This document shows positions 16,857-23,644 of a stretch of 64,000 nt of DNA, one piece after another. Each line of letters opens with the position of its first letter. Positions within the stretch are counted from its first letter, which is position 1. The stretch spans positions 1-64,000 of the forward strand of contig JAVHVE010000024.1 of the NCBI GenBank assembly GCA_032160705.1, read 5' to 3'. The stretch is from QHXM01 sp032160705. GTDB taxonomy: Bacteria > Acidobacteriota > Blastocatellia > Pyrinomonadales > Pyrinomonadaceae. The notes under the pieces were generated by a model, which was given only the letters and a program-made list of their open reading frames with translations, was not told the origin of the DNA and did not search any database. Both the position numbers and the translations under genes were made by a program.

Positions 16857-17093
16857 GTGAAAGCAGAAATCCACATCGAAGGAATGACCAATGATTCCTG
16901 TGCGGTGAAAATTAAGAACACTCTCGAATTGACGGCGGGCGTTCATGAAGCGGATGTGACCTTCAAGCGCAAGACCGCCATCGTTGATTTTGACGAAGAG
17001 ATTGTGCAGCAGAGCACGCTCATCAAAAAGATTCAGGACTCAGGGTACACGGCGACCGTCTCCGGTCAATCACAAAGCGAGGTTGGAGCATGA
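16857..17093 (+). CDS. Heavy-metal-associated-like (HMA) domain protein lacking CxxC
   Basis: 78 aa, GTG start behind AAGGAGG. The length and the beta-alpha-beta-beta-alpha-beta pattern match copper-chaperone HMA domains (EIHIEGMTNDSCAVKIKNTL ... GVHEADVTFKRKTAIVDFDE ... IKKIQDSGYTA). The usual GMTCxxC metal site reads GMTNDSC: the first Cys is Asn and only the second remains. Canonical Cu(I) binding is therefore unlikely; heme, other-ligand or protein-interaction roles are possible. It overlaps the next gene by 4 nt (ATGA). Confidence 0.78.
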   Translation: MKAEIHIEGMTNDSCAVKIKNTLELTAGVHEADVTFKRKTAIVDFDEEIVQQSTLIKKIQDSGYTATVSGQSQSEVGA

Positions 17094-17356
17094 ACGAACA
17101 GAACACGGGCGAGACAACAGAGCAACAATCAAACGAGGCCGTAGATGATCGCGGCACTAATCAAACAGAAGGCCGCGCACTGCTCAAGCGTTTACGCGAT
17201 AATGGCTTTGATTCGAGCGACGAGAAGCTGGCCGTCGCGCTTGGCCGCCCCATCGAAGAAGTGCAGGCATGGACGGGCGGAGCCGAAATCGTTGACGACG
17301 ACGTCATCATGAAAGCGCGCGGCATCGCAAAGGAGCGGGGAATCGAGATCGAATAG
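17090..17356 (+). CDS. Small hypothetical protein coupled to HMA-like gene
   Basis: 88 aa. The first 27 residues are polar and Asn/Glu/Thr rich. The rest looks like a small helical fold (GRALLKRLRDNGFDSSDEKLAVALGRPIEEVQAW ... DDDVIMKARGIAKERGIEIE) resembling a helix-turn-helix arrangement. The 4-nt overlap with the HMA-like gene implies coupled expression. I do not recognise a family; DNA or protein binding would be guesses. Confidence 0.7.
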   Translation: MNEQNTGETTEQQSNEAVDDRGTNQTEGRALLKRLRDNGFDSSDEKLAVALGRPIEEVQAWTGGAEIVDDDVIMKARGIAKERGIEIE

Positions 17357-17437
17357 AATCCAGAATCCAGAATTCAGAATCCAGAATGAAAAGGCTGAGA
17401 ACCGCTTTTGTTTTTATTCTGGATTCTGAATTCTGCT
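17355..17437. repeat. Heptamer-repeat hairpin (word AGAATCC/AGAATTC)
   Basis: The left arm is four tandem heptamers AGAATCC/AGAATCC/AGAATTC/AGAATCC. The right arm (17416-17435) is the complement. The loop GGCTGAGAACCGC is the reverse complement of the loop in the 5672 element. It lies between the 17090 gene and cysE. Confidence 0.75.
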
Positions 17438-17444
17438 TTACCTT

Positions 17445-18359
17445 ATGAATGAAAAGCTCGACCGGGCGACGAAGGCGCTCGTTGAATCATACTCGGCGGA
17501 CGATCTGAAGATTCATCATCTTGATCGCCAGCCGCTGCCGTCGCACGCCGAAATCATCCGGGTACTCGTCACCTTTCACGAATTGCTCTTTCCCGGCTAC
17601 ATCGGCGCGCAGGGATTGACGGGCGACAGTTTGCGCTCCCACGTCGAATCGCGCATGGCCTGGTTATTTGAAGTTCTGACGGAGCAGATCAAGCGCGCCA
17701 TCGGCCACAGCAACAAACTTGGCGAGGCGTGCGATGTGACGGACGTGCAGGCGAGCGAGTGTGCTGCCAGTTTTCTGTTGGAGCTGCCGCGCCTGCGCGA
17801 GCTGCTGGCGACTGACGTGCAGGCGGCGCTCGACGGCGACCCTGCGGCCTCCTGCCGCGACGAGATCATCTTCAGCTATCCGAGCATCTACGCCGTGATG
17901 GTCTATCGCCTTGCGCACGAGTTCTACAAGATGCGTGTGCCGCTGCTGCCGCGCATCATGACCGAGCACGCGCATCACCGCACAGGCATAGACATTCATC
18001 CGGGAACGAGTATCGGCTCGCGTTTCTTCATAGATCACGGCACTGGCGTCGTCATCGGCGGCACAGCCGTCATCGGCAACAACGTCAAACTCTATCAGGG
18101 CGTCACGCTTGGCGCATTCTCTTTTGAAAGGGCTGCCACGGGCGATTTTGTGCGCAACACCAAGCGTCACCCGACAATCGAAGATGACGTTATCGTCTAC
18201 GCGGGCGCGACTATCCTGGGCGGTGAGACTGTGGTCGGGCGAGGCTCCGTTATCGGCGGCAACGTCTGGTTGACGCACAGCGTTCCGCCCGGCACACGAG
18301 TGCTTCAGGATTCGCCCAACCTGCGGATTATCCCGCCGGATGAAGTGGCGGCTTCCTGA
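17445..18359 (+). CDS. cysE: Serine O-acetyltransferase
   Basis: 304 aa. It makes O-acetylserine from serine and acetyl-CoA, the first step of cysteine synthesis. The N-terminal helical domain includes IIFSYPSIYAVMVYRLAHEF. The left-handed beta-helix from about 180 has typical hexapeptide repeats (GIDIHPGTSIGSRFFIDHGTGVVIG, VKLYQGVTLGA, HPTIEDDVIVYAGATILGG). Catalytic His residues in IHPG and IDHGTG are present. The N-terminal region (about 150 residues ahead of the catalytic core) is longer than in minimal CysE, as in EpsC-type or plant-like forms. The start sits directly after a heptamer hairpin with no clear Shine-Dalgarno. Confidence 0.92.
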   Translation: MNEKLDRATKALVESYSADDLKIHHLDRQPLPSHAEIIRVLVTFHELLFPGYIGAQGLTGDSLRSHVESRMAWLFEVLTEQIKRAIGHSNKLGEACDVTDVQASECAASFLLELPRLRELLATDVQAALDGDPAASCRDEIIFSYPSIYAVMVYRLAHEFYKMRVPLLPRIMTEHAHHRTGIDIHPGTSIGSRFFIDHGTGVVIGGTAVIGNNVKLYQGVTLGAFSFERAATGDFVRNTKRHPTIEDDVIVYAGATILGGETVVGRGSVIGGNVWLTHSVPPGTRVLQDSPNLRIIPPDEVAAS

Positions 18360-18384
18360 ATCAGACGCACTCGTCGCCGGGAAA

Positions 18385-18864
18385 CTATCGCAGGATAAAG
18401 AAGAGCGCGATGCCAAGCGAAATCACGCCGAGCACGACCGAGTAGATCACTATGTTCGTGGTGTTGGATTGCCCGGACTTGCCGTTGTAGGCGAGCCCGC
18501 ACCCGTTGCACTTGACGTGTTTTAAGAGACGCGGCCCAAGCATCCCGCCCCACCAGGTGAATTTTACCTGCTCTGGGTCGGGGCGTCTGCATCTGGGGCA
18601 GGGCACGTATTCGCTCATCCCGGCCTGCCATCCGGCTTGTGCTGGATAATTCTGTGGTGGATAACCCGGAGGCGGATAATTTTGCCAGGGCGCACCCTGC
18701 TGTGGCGCGTATCCCGGCGGTGGAGGATAGCCTTGCGGCATCTGCTGCGCGGGCTGATTCCCCGGCGGACTGTAAGCGGTGGACATGAGAGGCGCTCCGT
18801 CATGCCCGCAGTGTGTCATTCGGTCGTCCGTGTATGTGCGATTACATGTTGGGCAGCGTTTCAT
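18385..18864 (-). CDS. Zinc-ribbon, Pro/Gln-rich, single-TM membrane protein
   Basis: 159 aa. The N-terminus is a zinc ribbon (MKRCPTCNRTYTDDRMTHCGHDG). It is followed by a Pro/Tyr/Gln/Gly-rich disordered segment (about 32-80, QGYPPPPGYAPQQG). A second Cys cluster follows (YVPCPRCRRPDPEQ ... VKCNGCGLAYNGKSG). The protein ends in a C-terminal transmembrane helix (NIVIYSVVLGVISLGIALFFIL), suggesting a tail-anchored protein with its zinc modules in the cytoplasm. Function unknown. It converges with cysE. Confidence 0.8.
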   Translation of the reverse strand: MKRCPTCNRTYTDDRMTHCGHDGAPLMSTAYSPPGNQPAQQMPQGYPPPPGYAPQQGAPWQNYPPPGYPPQNYPAQAGWQAGMSEYVPCPRCRRPDPEQVKFTWWGGMLGPRLLKHVKCNGCGLAYNGKSGQSNTTNIVIYSVVLGVISLGIALFFILR

Positions 18865-19008
18865 AAATTCAAAAGCCTCTCAAGTTGGGGAAAGCTGGTC
18901 AAGCGGTTTGCTGATACGTCAAATCCAAAGGTAAGTCAATAATAATTTTATCACGGCGATTTTGCATAATGATACAAAGTTAGGCTCTTACGCGAAGGAG
19001 AACTCCCA

Positions 19009-19968
19009 GTGCCTACGATTCCCTGCTCAGACGCAGAAAGTAAACATGGCATCACGTGCGAGCATGAGCGGATGGTCAACGGAGAATTGCGGTTCCGTCT
19101 CAAGAGCAATAGTGACGAGACGGCATATATAAGAACTGAGGCACCGAGGGGCGGGTCTTGGCAGCAGAGCCACTATCACAAGAGGGTGAAGGAGACTTAT
19201 ATCGTCCAAGCCGGCTGGGTCGGCTATGCGGAGTTGCATAATGGGGCATCTCGTTTCTTTGTGTATTGTGCAGGAGAGATTTTCACAACTTCCCCTGATG
19301 TTATTCACAATGTCTACATGTCCGACGGTGCTGTCATTCACACCGTCAAGCACGGGCATAGCATTGGTGAAGCACGCCTTGTTGATGAACGCACAAAGCA
19401 GTTTGACTCCGCAACGTCGGTAGTGTCTGAAGCCATGCTGCGCCAACAAGCAGCACTAACCAGCCAGAGCAGTAATGATCGCTACAGCGTTGCTTTGCCA
19501 TCGTACAGCGAGGCCTATCGGCATTTCGACAATCTGATCTGGCAGGTTCCGGCGTGGACTACGGCCATCTTTGCGGTCGTGCTGGCAGGTATGACCCAAC
19601 TAACAAAAGACAGCCCGATACTCACTTTCGCTGGCCTCGGTCCCACCGCATTCTTGAGTACGGCATGTGGGTTGTTTGGTATATTTATGCTTGCTCTGTC
19701 GCATGCCCTCTACCGATTCCGCTGGCATCAAGTCAAAACCAAAGAGTACACGCCAAAGTACCCGATCAGATCGCCGCAGGTTTACCTTCAGTTGCTGGTT
19801 AATGTTGAGTCATTCGTTCTGTTATTGCTGGCCGCACGAGGAGATGGTCTCACAATCTTTTTAGTCGTGACCGTCGCACTCATCATTGCATTCGTTATCT
19901 TCGGCATTTGGCAGGAACGGGAACTGGTAAGCATAGGTGGTGGTAAGCCGACAAAGACTGAAAGCTAG
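19009..19968 (+). CDS. Cupin-like domain fused to membrane helices
   Basis: 319 aa, GTG start with AAGGAG 9-14 nt upstream. The N-terminal domain (about 20-130) is a cupin-type barrel with H-x-H and Glu (SHYHKRVKETYIV, H55, H57, E62) and VIHTVKHGH later, suggesting metal or sugar binding. A linker then leads to YRHFDNLIWQVPAWTTAIFA and four hydrophobic helices from about residue 178 to 305. The second half recalls small membrane domains found with defence or signalling genes (SLATT-like), but the match is weak. Codon use is more AT-rich than neighbours, and an 11-bp direct repeat flanks the gene (18933 and 20003), hinting at transfer. Confidence 0.7.
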   Translation: MPTIPCSDAESKHGITCEHERMVNGELRFRLKSNSDETAYIRTEAPRGGSWQQSHYHKRVKETYIVQAGWVGYAELHNGASRFFVYCAGEIFTTSPDVIHNVYMSDGAVIHTVKHGHSIGEARLVDERTKQFDSATSVVSEAMLRQQAALTSQSSNDRYSVALPSYSEAYRHFDNLIWQVPAWTTAIFAVVLAGMTQLTKDSPILTFAGLGPTAFLSTACGLFGIFMLALSHALYRFRWHQVKTKEYTPKYPIRSPQVYLQLLVNVESFVLLLLAARGDGLTIFLVVTVALIIAFVIFGIWQERELVSIGGGKPTKTES

Positions 19969-20149
19969 GCCATCGGTATGGTCACTAAAGGCGGCGCGGA
20001 TCAAGTCAATAATTATTTACTCAAATTTTTCAGCGCGGAAACAGACCGACCGAGCCAATCTTGATTCAAGATAGGTTGCCGGAACCCTCGGCCTATTCGT
20101 ACTATTTACCAGATACAAAGGAAACGCTCTCGTTTCTCCCGTAAAGACT

Positions 20150-20186
20150 CTGAACCCCCAACGCCTCCTGCGGTCTGGGGGTTCAG
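20150..20186 (+). terminator. Hairpin terminator
   Basis: CTGAACCCCCA / TGGGGGTTCAG perfect 11-bp stem with a 15-nt loop, followed by TTGTT. It lies between the cupin-membrane gene and the 20239 gene. Confidence 0.65.
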
Positions 20187-20238
20187 TTGTTAAAGGGAGA
20201 GGTTAAACAAAGTTGGCACGAAGGAGAGACTCCCAGGG

Positions 20239-20607
20239 ATGAGCGCCCTCGCAAAAAGCATTCTTCTCTTTGGTTTGAATTGGCTCGACGCGCAACTGAC
20301 GGTCGTCTGGGTGCGCTCTCATGTAGCGACTGAAGGCAACGGCCTGATGGCTCGTCTGCTGGAGATGGGCGATGCGCCGTTTATCTTCGTCAAGCTCTTC
20401 GTCGGCGCGTTCGCGGCCTACGTCCTCTATCGCTGCTCACGCTACCGGCTGGCGCGGCGCGGCATGACCGTTGTGCTGGGGCTTTACCTGGGGCTGATGG
20501 TCATCCATGCAGTGACTGGCATGTCTGCGCTCGGCTGGCATGCGCCGGAGAACTTCATCGCCTACCTCGGCAACTTGCCGAACAGCGTTTTCGCGCTTTT
20601 TTCCTGA
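20239..20607 (+). CDS. DUF5658-like small membrane protein
   Basis: 122 aa with four hydrophobic helices. The N-terminal LLFGLNWLDAQLTVVWVRSH has the Asn-x3-Asp-x2-Thr-like pattern of DUF5658 proteins. FIFVKLFVGAFAAYVLY, TVVLGLYLGLMVIHAVTG and a short C-terminal NFIAYLGNLP follow. GGAGAG precedes the ATG. The family has no known function. It is isolated between a terminator hairpin and a long non-coding stretch. Confidence 0.75.
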   Translation: MSALAKSILLFGLNWLDAQLTVVWVRSHVATEGNGLMARLLEMGDAPFIFVKLFVGAFAAYVLYRCSRYRLARRGMTVVLGLYLGLMVIHAVTGMSALGWHAPENFIAYLGNLPNSVFALFS

Positions 20608-21001
20608 AAACTGATTTCACCATCTCTCTGTGATGTCCCTTTTGTAGTTGCGCCTGGCACTTCCTTTCTTCAACACCTTCTGCCCGCGAATCCTGCCCGG
20701 TTTTGCTTGCCCATTGGTGAATTCGACCCGATTAAGCGGAACTTCTGCCGCCCTTCGCTGGAATATAGGACAGATAAGCTTTGGCCATCCGCGCCGGGTT
20801 TCCGGTTGCGCTTTCAACGCGATATAATTTTTGCAACTTCGGAGTAAACCCTTCGTCCACGAAATGCGTTTACGGGAGAGGACTTAACTGATAGTTTTGC
20901 GCTTGAGCGGGTACACCGTAAACGCTAACCGGCGCTGGCGCATCTTAGTAAAACGCTTGCCGCTTTAGCGAGCCATCTATAGTTAAAGAGAGAAGAAATC
21001 T
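20608..21001. other. Non-coding stretch upstream of HtrA-type gene
   Basis: No convincing gene. A 66-codon minus-strand frame at 20617-20817 has poor protein character. The 3' half has several short near-repeats around GTAAAC/GTTTAC and CGCTTGAGCG-type palindromes, which could be regulatory, but no clear promoter was identified. Confidence 0.4.
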
Positions 21002-22159
21002 ATGTATAGACTTTCTGCCCGTCAAATTCTCGGAATAGCGCTCCTGTCGGCGCTCTTTGCCGCCGCATCAGTGGTTGTTTTCAACCGTTTGACACGTCAT
21101 TTCGAGCCGAACTCTGCGGCTTTTACGGAAGCTATGCCGCCCGGCATCACAGACCCGGCGCTGGCGACCGAAGAGCAAAATAACGTCGAAGTTTACAAAG
21201 CCATCTCGCCCGGCGTCGTTTCCATCAAGTCAACCTCCTACAGGCAGGACTTCTTCGGCCAGGTTGAGGAAGGGCAGGGCTCCGGCTCCGGCTCCGTGAT
21301 AGACGATCAAGGCCACATCCTGACCAACTATCACGTGATTGAGGGAGCGCAAAAGCTCTCGGCCAGTATCGGTGGCGATAAAACCTACCCGGCCACAGTC
21401 GTCGGCGGCGATCCCGATACGGATTTGGCCGTCATCAAGATTGAAGCGCCGCGCGCGCAACTAACCGTTGTGCCGCTCGGCGATTCGGACACGCTCGTGG
21501 TCGGACAAAAGGTGCTGGCCATCGGCAACCCGTTCGGGTTTGACCGCACGTTGACGACGGGCGTCATCAGCGGCCTGCAACGTCCGATTCGCGCTCGCAA
21601 TGGTCGCCCCATCGAAGGCGCGATTCAGACGGATGCCTCGATCAATCCGGGCAACTCGGGCGGCCCGCTTCTCAATTCGCACGGGCAAATGATCGGCATC
21701 AACTCGCAGATTCTTTCGCCTTCGGGTGCATCCGCCGGTGTCGGCTTCGCCATTCCGGTCAGCATCGCCAAGCGCATTGTGCCGGAGTTGATTAAGAACG
21801 GGATGGTGCGTCGTCCGAAACTCGGCGTCAGCACGCGCTCCGTCAAAGACCTTAAGGATCAGGTTCGGCTGCCCGCAACGGACGGCGTCCTGATTATCTA
21901 CATCGCGCCGGGCGGCTCGGCTGCTGCGGCGGGTCTGCGCGCAACTGAGCAGACCGCCGACGGCGAAATTAGCCTCGGCGACATCATCACGACCATTGAT
22001 GGCGAACAGGTGAGTAGCACAGACGATCTTTACCGCATTCTGGACAAACATCAGGTTGGAGATGTGGTCAGGGTTGAGGTCATCCGCGAGAACGGAAAAA
22101 CGACCATCCCCGTCCGCTTGCTCGAATCGCCCGATACAAGACGACCCACACGCCGGTAA
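21002..22159 (+). CDS. HtrA/Deg-family serine protease (S1C) with one PDZ domain
   Basis: 385 aa. The N-terminal transmembrane or uncleaved signal helix (ILGIALLSALFAAASVVVF) anchors a periplasmic trypsin-like domain. The catalytic triad is intact: His111 (LTNYHVIEGA), Asp141 (DPDTDLAVIKI) and Ser219 (INPGNSGGPL). A single PDZ domain (about 270-375, ending GDVVRVEVIRENGKTTIPV) makes it DegS-like or short HtrA-like rather than the two-PDZ DegP. The expected role is envelope protein quality control or regulated proteolysis. A Shine-Dalgarno (GAGAGAAG) lies just upstream. Confidence 0.92.
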   Translation: MYRLSARQILGIALLSALFAAASVVVFNRLTRHFEPNSAAFTEAMPPGITDPALATEEQNNVEVYKAISPGVVSIKSTSYRQDFFGQVEEGQGSGSGSVIDDQGHILTNYHVIEGAQKLSASIGGDKTYPATVVGGDPDTDLAVIKIEAPRAQLTVVPLGDSDTLVVGQKVLAIGNPFGFDRTLTTGVISGLQRPIRARNGRPIEGAIQTDASINPGNSGGPLLNSHGQMIGINSQILSPSGASAGVGFAIPVSIAKRIVPELIKNGMVRRPKLGVSTRSVKDLKDQVRLPATDGVLIIYIAPGGSAAAAGLRATEQTADGEISLGDIITTIDGEQVSSTDDLYRILDKHQVGDVVRVEVIRENGKTTIPVRLLESPDTRRPTRR

Positions 22160-22163
22160 AGAA

Positions 22164-22239
22164 CAGGGGATGGGGATCAGGGGTTAGGGGTTAGAGATTT
22201 GTTCTTGCCCAACCCCCATCCCCTATCCCCCATCCCCAT
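22164..22239. repeat. Heptamer-repeat hairpin (word GGGGTTA / GGGGATN)
   Basis: The left arm carries GGGGTTA GGGGTTA and GGGGAT units. The right arm carries CCCCATC/CCCTATC complements. The right arm runs into the start codon of the 22238 gene, so the hairpin would mask its ribosome site. Confidence 0.65.
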
Positions 22240-22477
22240 GTTGGAGACAGATCACTTCATCAACGAAGGCTTCGGCTGGATGTGCAAGCATTGCAGCGCG
22301 GAGATGGAAGCGCGCGTCAGTGAGAAAGAGACGCGCGCTCGTTTCTTTTCCGAAGGAGAAGCCGAAGACAAAGAGCCTGCACTTTCAACGCCCGCTCTCG
22401 CCCGCTGGACTAGCCCGACACGCCGCGCCCTCGCCTGCCCACGCTGCGGCATCGAAGAGATGATTGATAAAGCGTGA
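22238..22477 (+). CDS. Small zinc-ribbon-like protein
   Basis: 79 aa from ATG 22238 (MLETDHFINEGFGWMCKHC). Codons further upstream lie in the C-rich repeat arm and are not protein-like. Two Cys pairs, WMCKHCSAEM and LACPRCGIEEM, are 43 residues apart and would form one zinc site. The middle is polar and acidic. No Shine-Dalgarno is visible because the start lies in the hairpin arm, so expression may be low or structure-controlled. Function unknown. Confidence 0.55.
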   Translation: MLETDHFINEGFGWMCKHCSAEMEARVSEKETRARFFSEGEAEDKEPALSTPALARWTSPTRRALACPRCGIEEMIDKA

Positions 22478-22544
22478 GCGATTAGCACTAAATAATCAGC
22501 CTTCCAATATTGAGCCACAGCCCCCTGTAGGGACGATTGATTTG

Positions 22545-22964
22545 TCAGGCCGCGAGACCCTGGAAGAAATCGTCAAAAACCTCTTTCAATTCTTCTTTGC
22601 TCTGATACTCTCGCACCACTGCGCGACCGCAACCTGCGATCATCGCCGAGAGAGAGCGCCCTGCGCCCGGTCGGAAGAGGCAGAGAACGGGTTTGCCCCA
22701 CTCCGTTGCTTTGCCGATTTCATAGCCGACGCCGAGGCTGGGCGCTGTCACTTCGGCAACAAGGTAATCTGCCTGCTTCAGCCACGCGAGGTCTCGGTCA
22801 TGAATCTTCTGATCGTCATCAATCTCACCAAGCCCTGTTAGCTCTGCATTGCCGATGTGCTCCGTTAGAACCTGGCCATACTCTCTGAGCTGTTCGATGA
22901 TCTCAAAATAGAGCGCCACATCCTCGCGCCCGCCCCGAATCGCTCCTGCAAAATAGATGTTCAT
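22545..22964 (-). CDS. DNPH1/Rcl-like deoxynucleotide N-hydrolase (NDT fold)
   Basis: 139 aa. The product has the nucleoside 2-deoxyribosyltransferase-like fold. IYFAGAIRGGREDVALY gives the phosphate-binding loop typical of the 2'-deoxynucleoside 5'-phosphate N-hydrolase (DNPH1/Rcl) subgroup. AEVTAPSLGVGYEIGKATEWGKPVLCLFR contains the catalytic Glu (GYEIG). The enzyme would split dNMPs into base and deoxyribose 5-phosphate. It lies downstream of the NuiA-type inhibitor and nuclease genes on the same strand, consistent with nucleic-acid salvage or nucleotide-pool cleaning, though co-transcription is uncertain. Confidence 0.85.
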   Translation of the reverse strand: MNIYFAGAIRGGREDVALYFEIIEQLREYGQVLTEHIGNAELTGLGEIDDDQKIHDRDLAWLKQADYLVAEVTAPSLGVGYEIGKATEWGKPVLCLFRPGAGRSLSAMIAGCGRAVVREYQSKEELKEVFDDFFQGLAA

Positions 22965-22981
22965 CTGCTCACGGTTGTTTG

Positions 22982-23120
22982 TTAGGTCTCAACGACACGC
23001 GTGGAAAGCCCGACCCAGTTGCCGTTCTTAGCTCGACCGACGATATAAATGGGAATGTTTATTTCTCTGACTCCGTAGACGTAATCTGAAAATCTTCTCC
23101 GGTGTCCGTGAGTTTCCGGT
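22982..23120 (-). pseudogene. Decayed second NuiA-family gene (C-terminal remnant)
   Basis: Translating the minus strand to the stop at 22982 gives YGVREINIPIYIVGRAKNG then NWVGLSTRVVET. This mirrors the end of the intact inhibitor at 23208 (GRINMPVYVVGR..GKWLGVSTRVVQT). The preceding homologous part (LDAYRKLTDTGEDF) is in another frame, and the N-terminal half is missing. It is a tandem duplicate that has lost its start and gained a frameshift. Confidence 0.65.
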
Positions 23121-23207
23121 ACGCGTCAAGTGCGCGACTTTAGCCTGGCCATACTATGCATGCAGCGCTAAACAACCAGAAGTTCGTTTCGACCGAATAG
23201 TTTCGTT

Positions 23208-23570
23208 CTATGTCTGTACCACCCTGGTTGACACCCCTAACCATTTCCCACCGGCACTTCTTCCCACCACATACACAGGCATATTGATGCGACCCACCTT
23301 GTAAGCTTTGGGTTCCACAAGATTATCTGTAATCACGTCAACAAGGCGTTGATATTGTTCGGCTGTCAGGAAGTCCAGCACTTCTAGTTCCTGAACCGGG
23401 CAATCTACAGGTTCACCGCTGACCCTGCACAGAAACTCGGACGTCAAATCGGTCAGGCCTTCCCATTGAATAAGTTCGAACGGGTAATCTGACTCACTCA
23501 TGAACAGCAATCCTGCGGTCGCTCTCTTCAGTTGTTCGAGTATCTGCCCGTCATCACTCGCTATTGTCAT
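23208..23570 (-). CDS. NuiA-family nuclease inhibitor
   Basis: 120 aa, the usual length of NuiA-like proteins. The family hallmark is clear: ILEQLKRATAGLLFMSESDYP then FELIQWEG. LTAEQYQRLVDVITDNLVE and the C-terminal KVGRINMPVYVVGRSAGGKW follow. In Anabaena, NuiA binds and blocks NucA, a DNA/RNA non-specific nuclease. Here the gene lies 74 nt downstream of a gene encoding a protein with exactly that nuclease domain. It has no signal peptide, so it would protect the cytoplasm from unexported enzyme. An intrinsic terminator lies between the two genes, so some inhibitor may come from its own promoter or from readthrough. Confidence 0.88.
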   Translation of the reverse strand: MTIASDDGQILEQLKRATAGLLFMSESDYPFELIQWEGLTDLTSEFLCRVSGEPVDCPVQELEVLDFLTAEQYQRLVDVITDNLVEPKAYKVGRINMPVYVVGRSAGGKWLGVSTRVVQT

Positions 23571-23592
23571 CGCGTCTCCAGGACAATAAAAA

Positions 23593-23618
23593 GGTGGGAC
23601 CCGTAGAAGAGTCCCACC
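23593..23618 (-). terminator. Terminator between nuclease and inhibitor genes
   Basis: On the minus strand GGTGGGAC, a 10-nt loop, GTCCCACC and then TTTTTATTG form a classic intrinsic terminator just after the nuclease stop and before the inhibitor start. Confidence 0.8.
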
Positions 23619-23644
23619 CTGTTTAGCAGCGCAGTTATCAGCGC

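Noticed and set aside
20617..20817. 66-codon minus-strand frame
   Set aside because: No ribosome site, no homologous pattern and basic composition; treated as non-coding.
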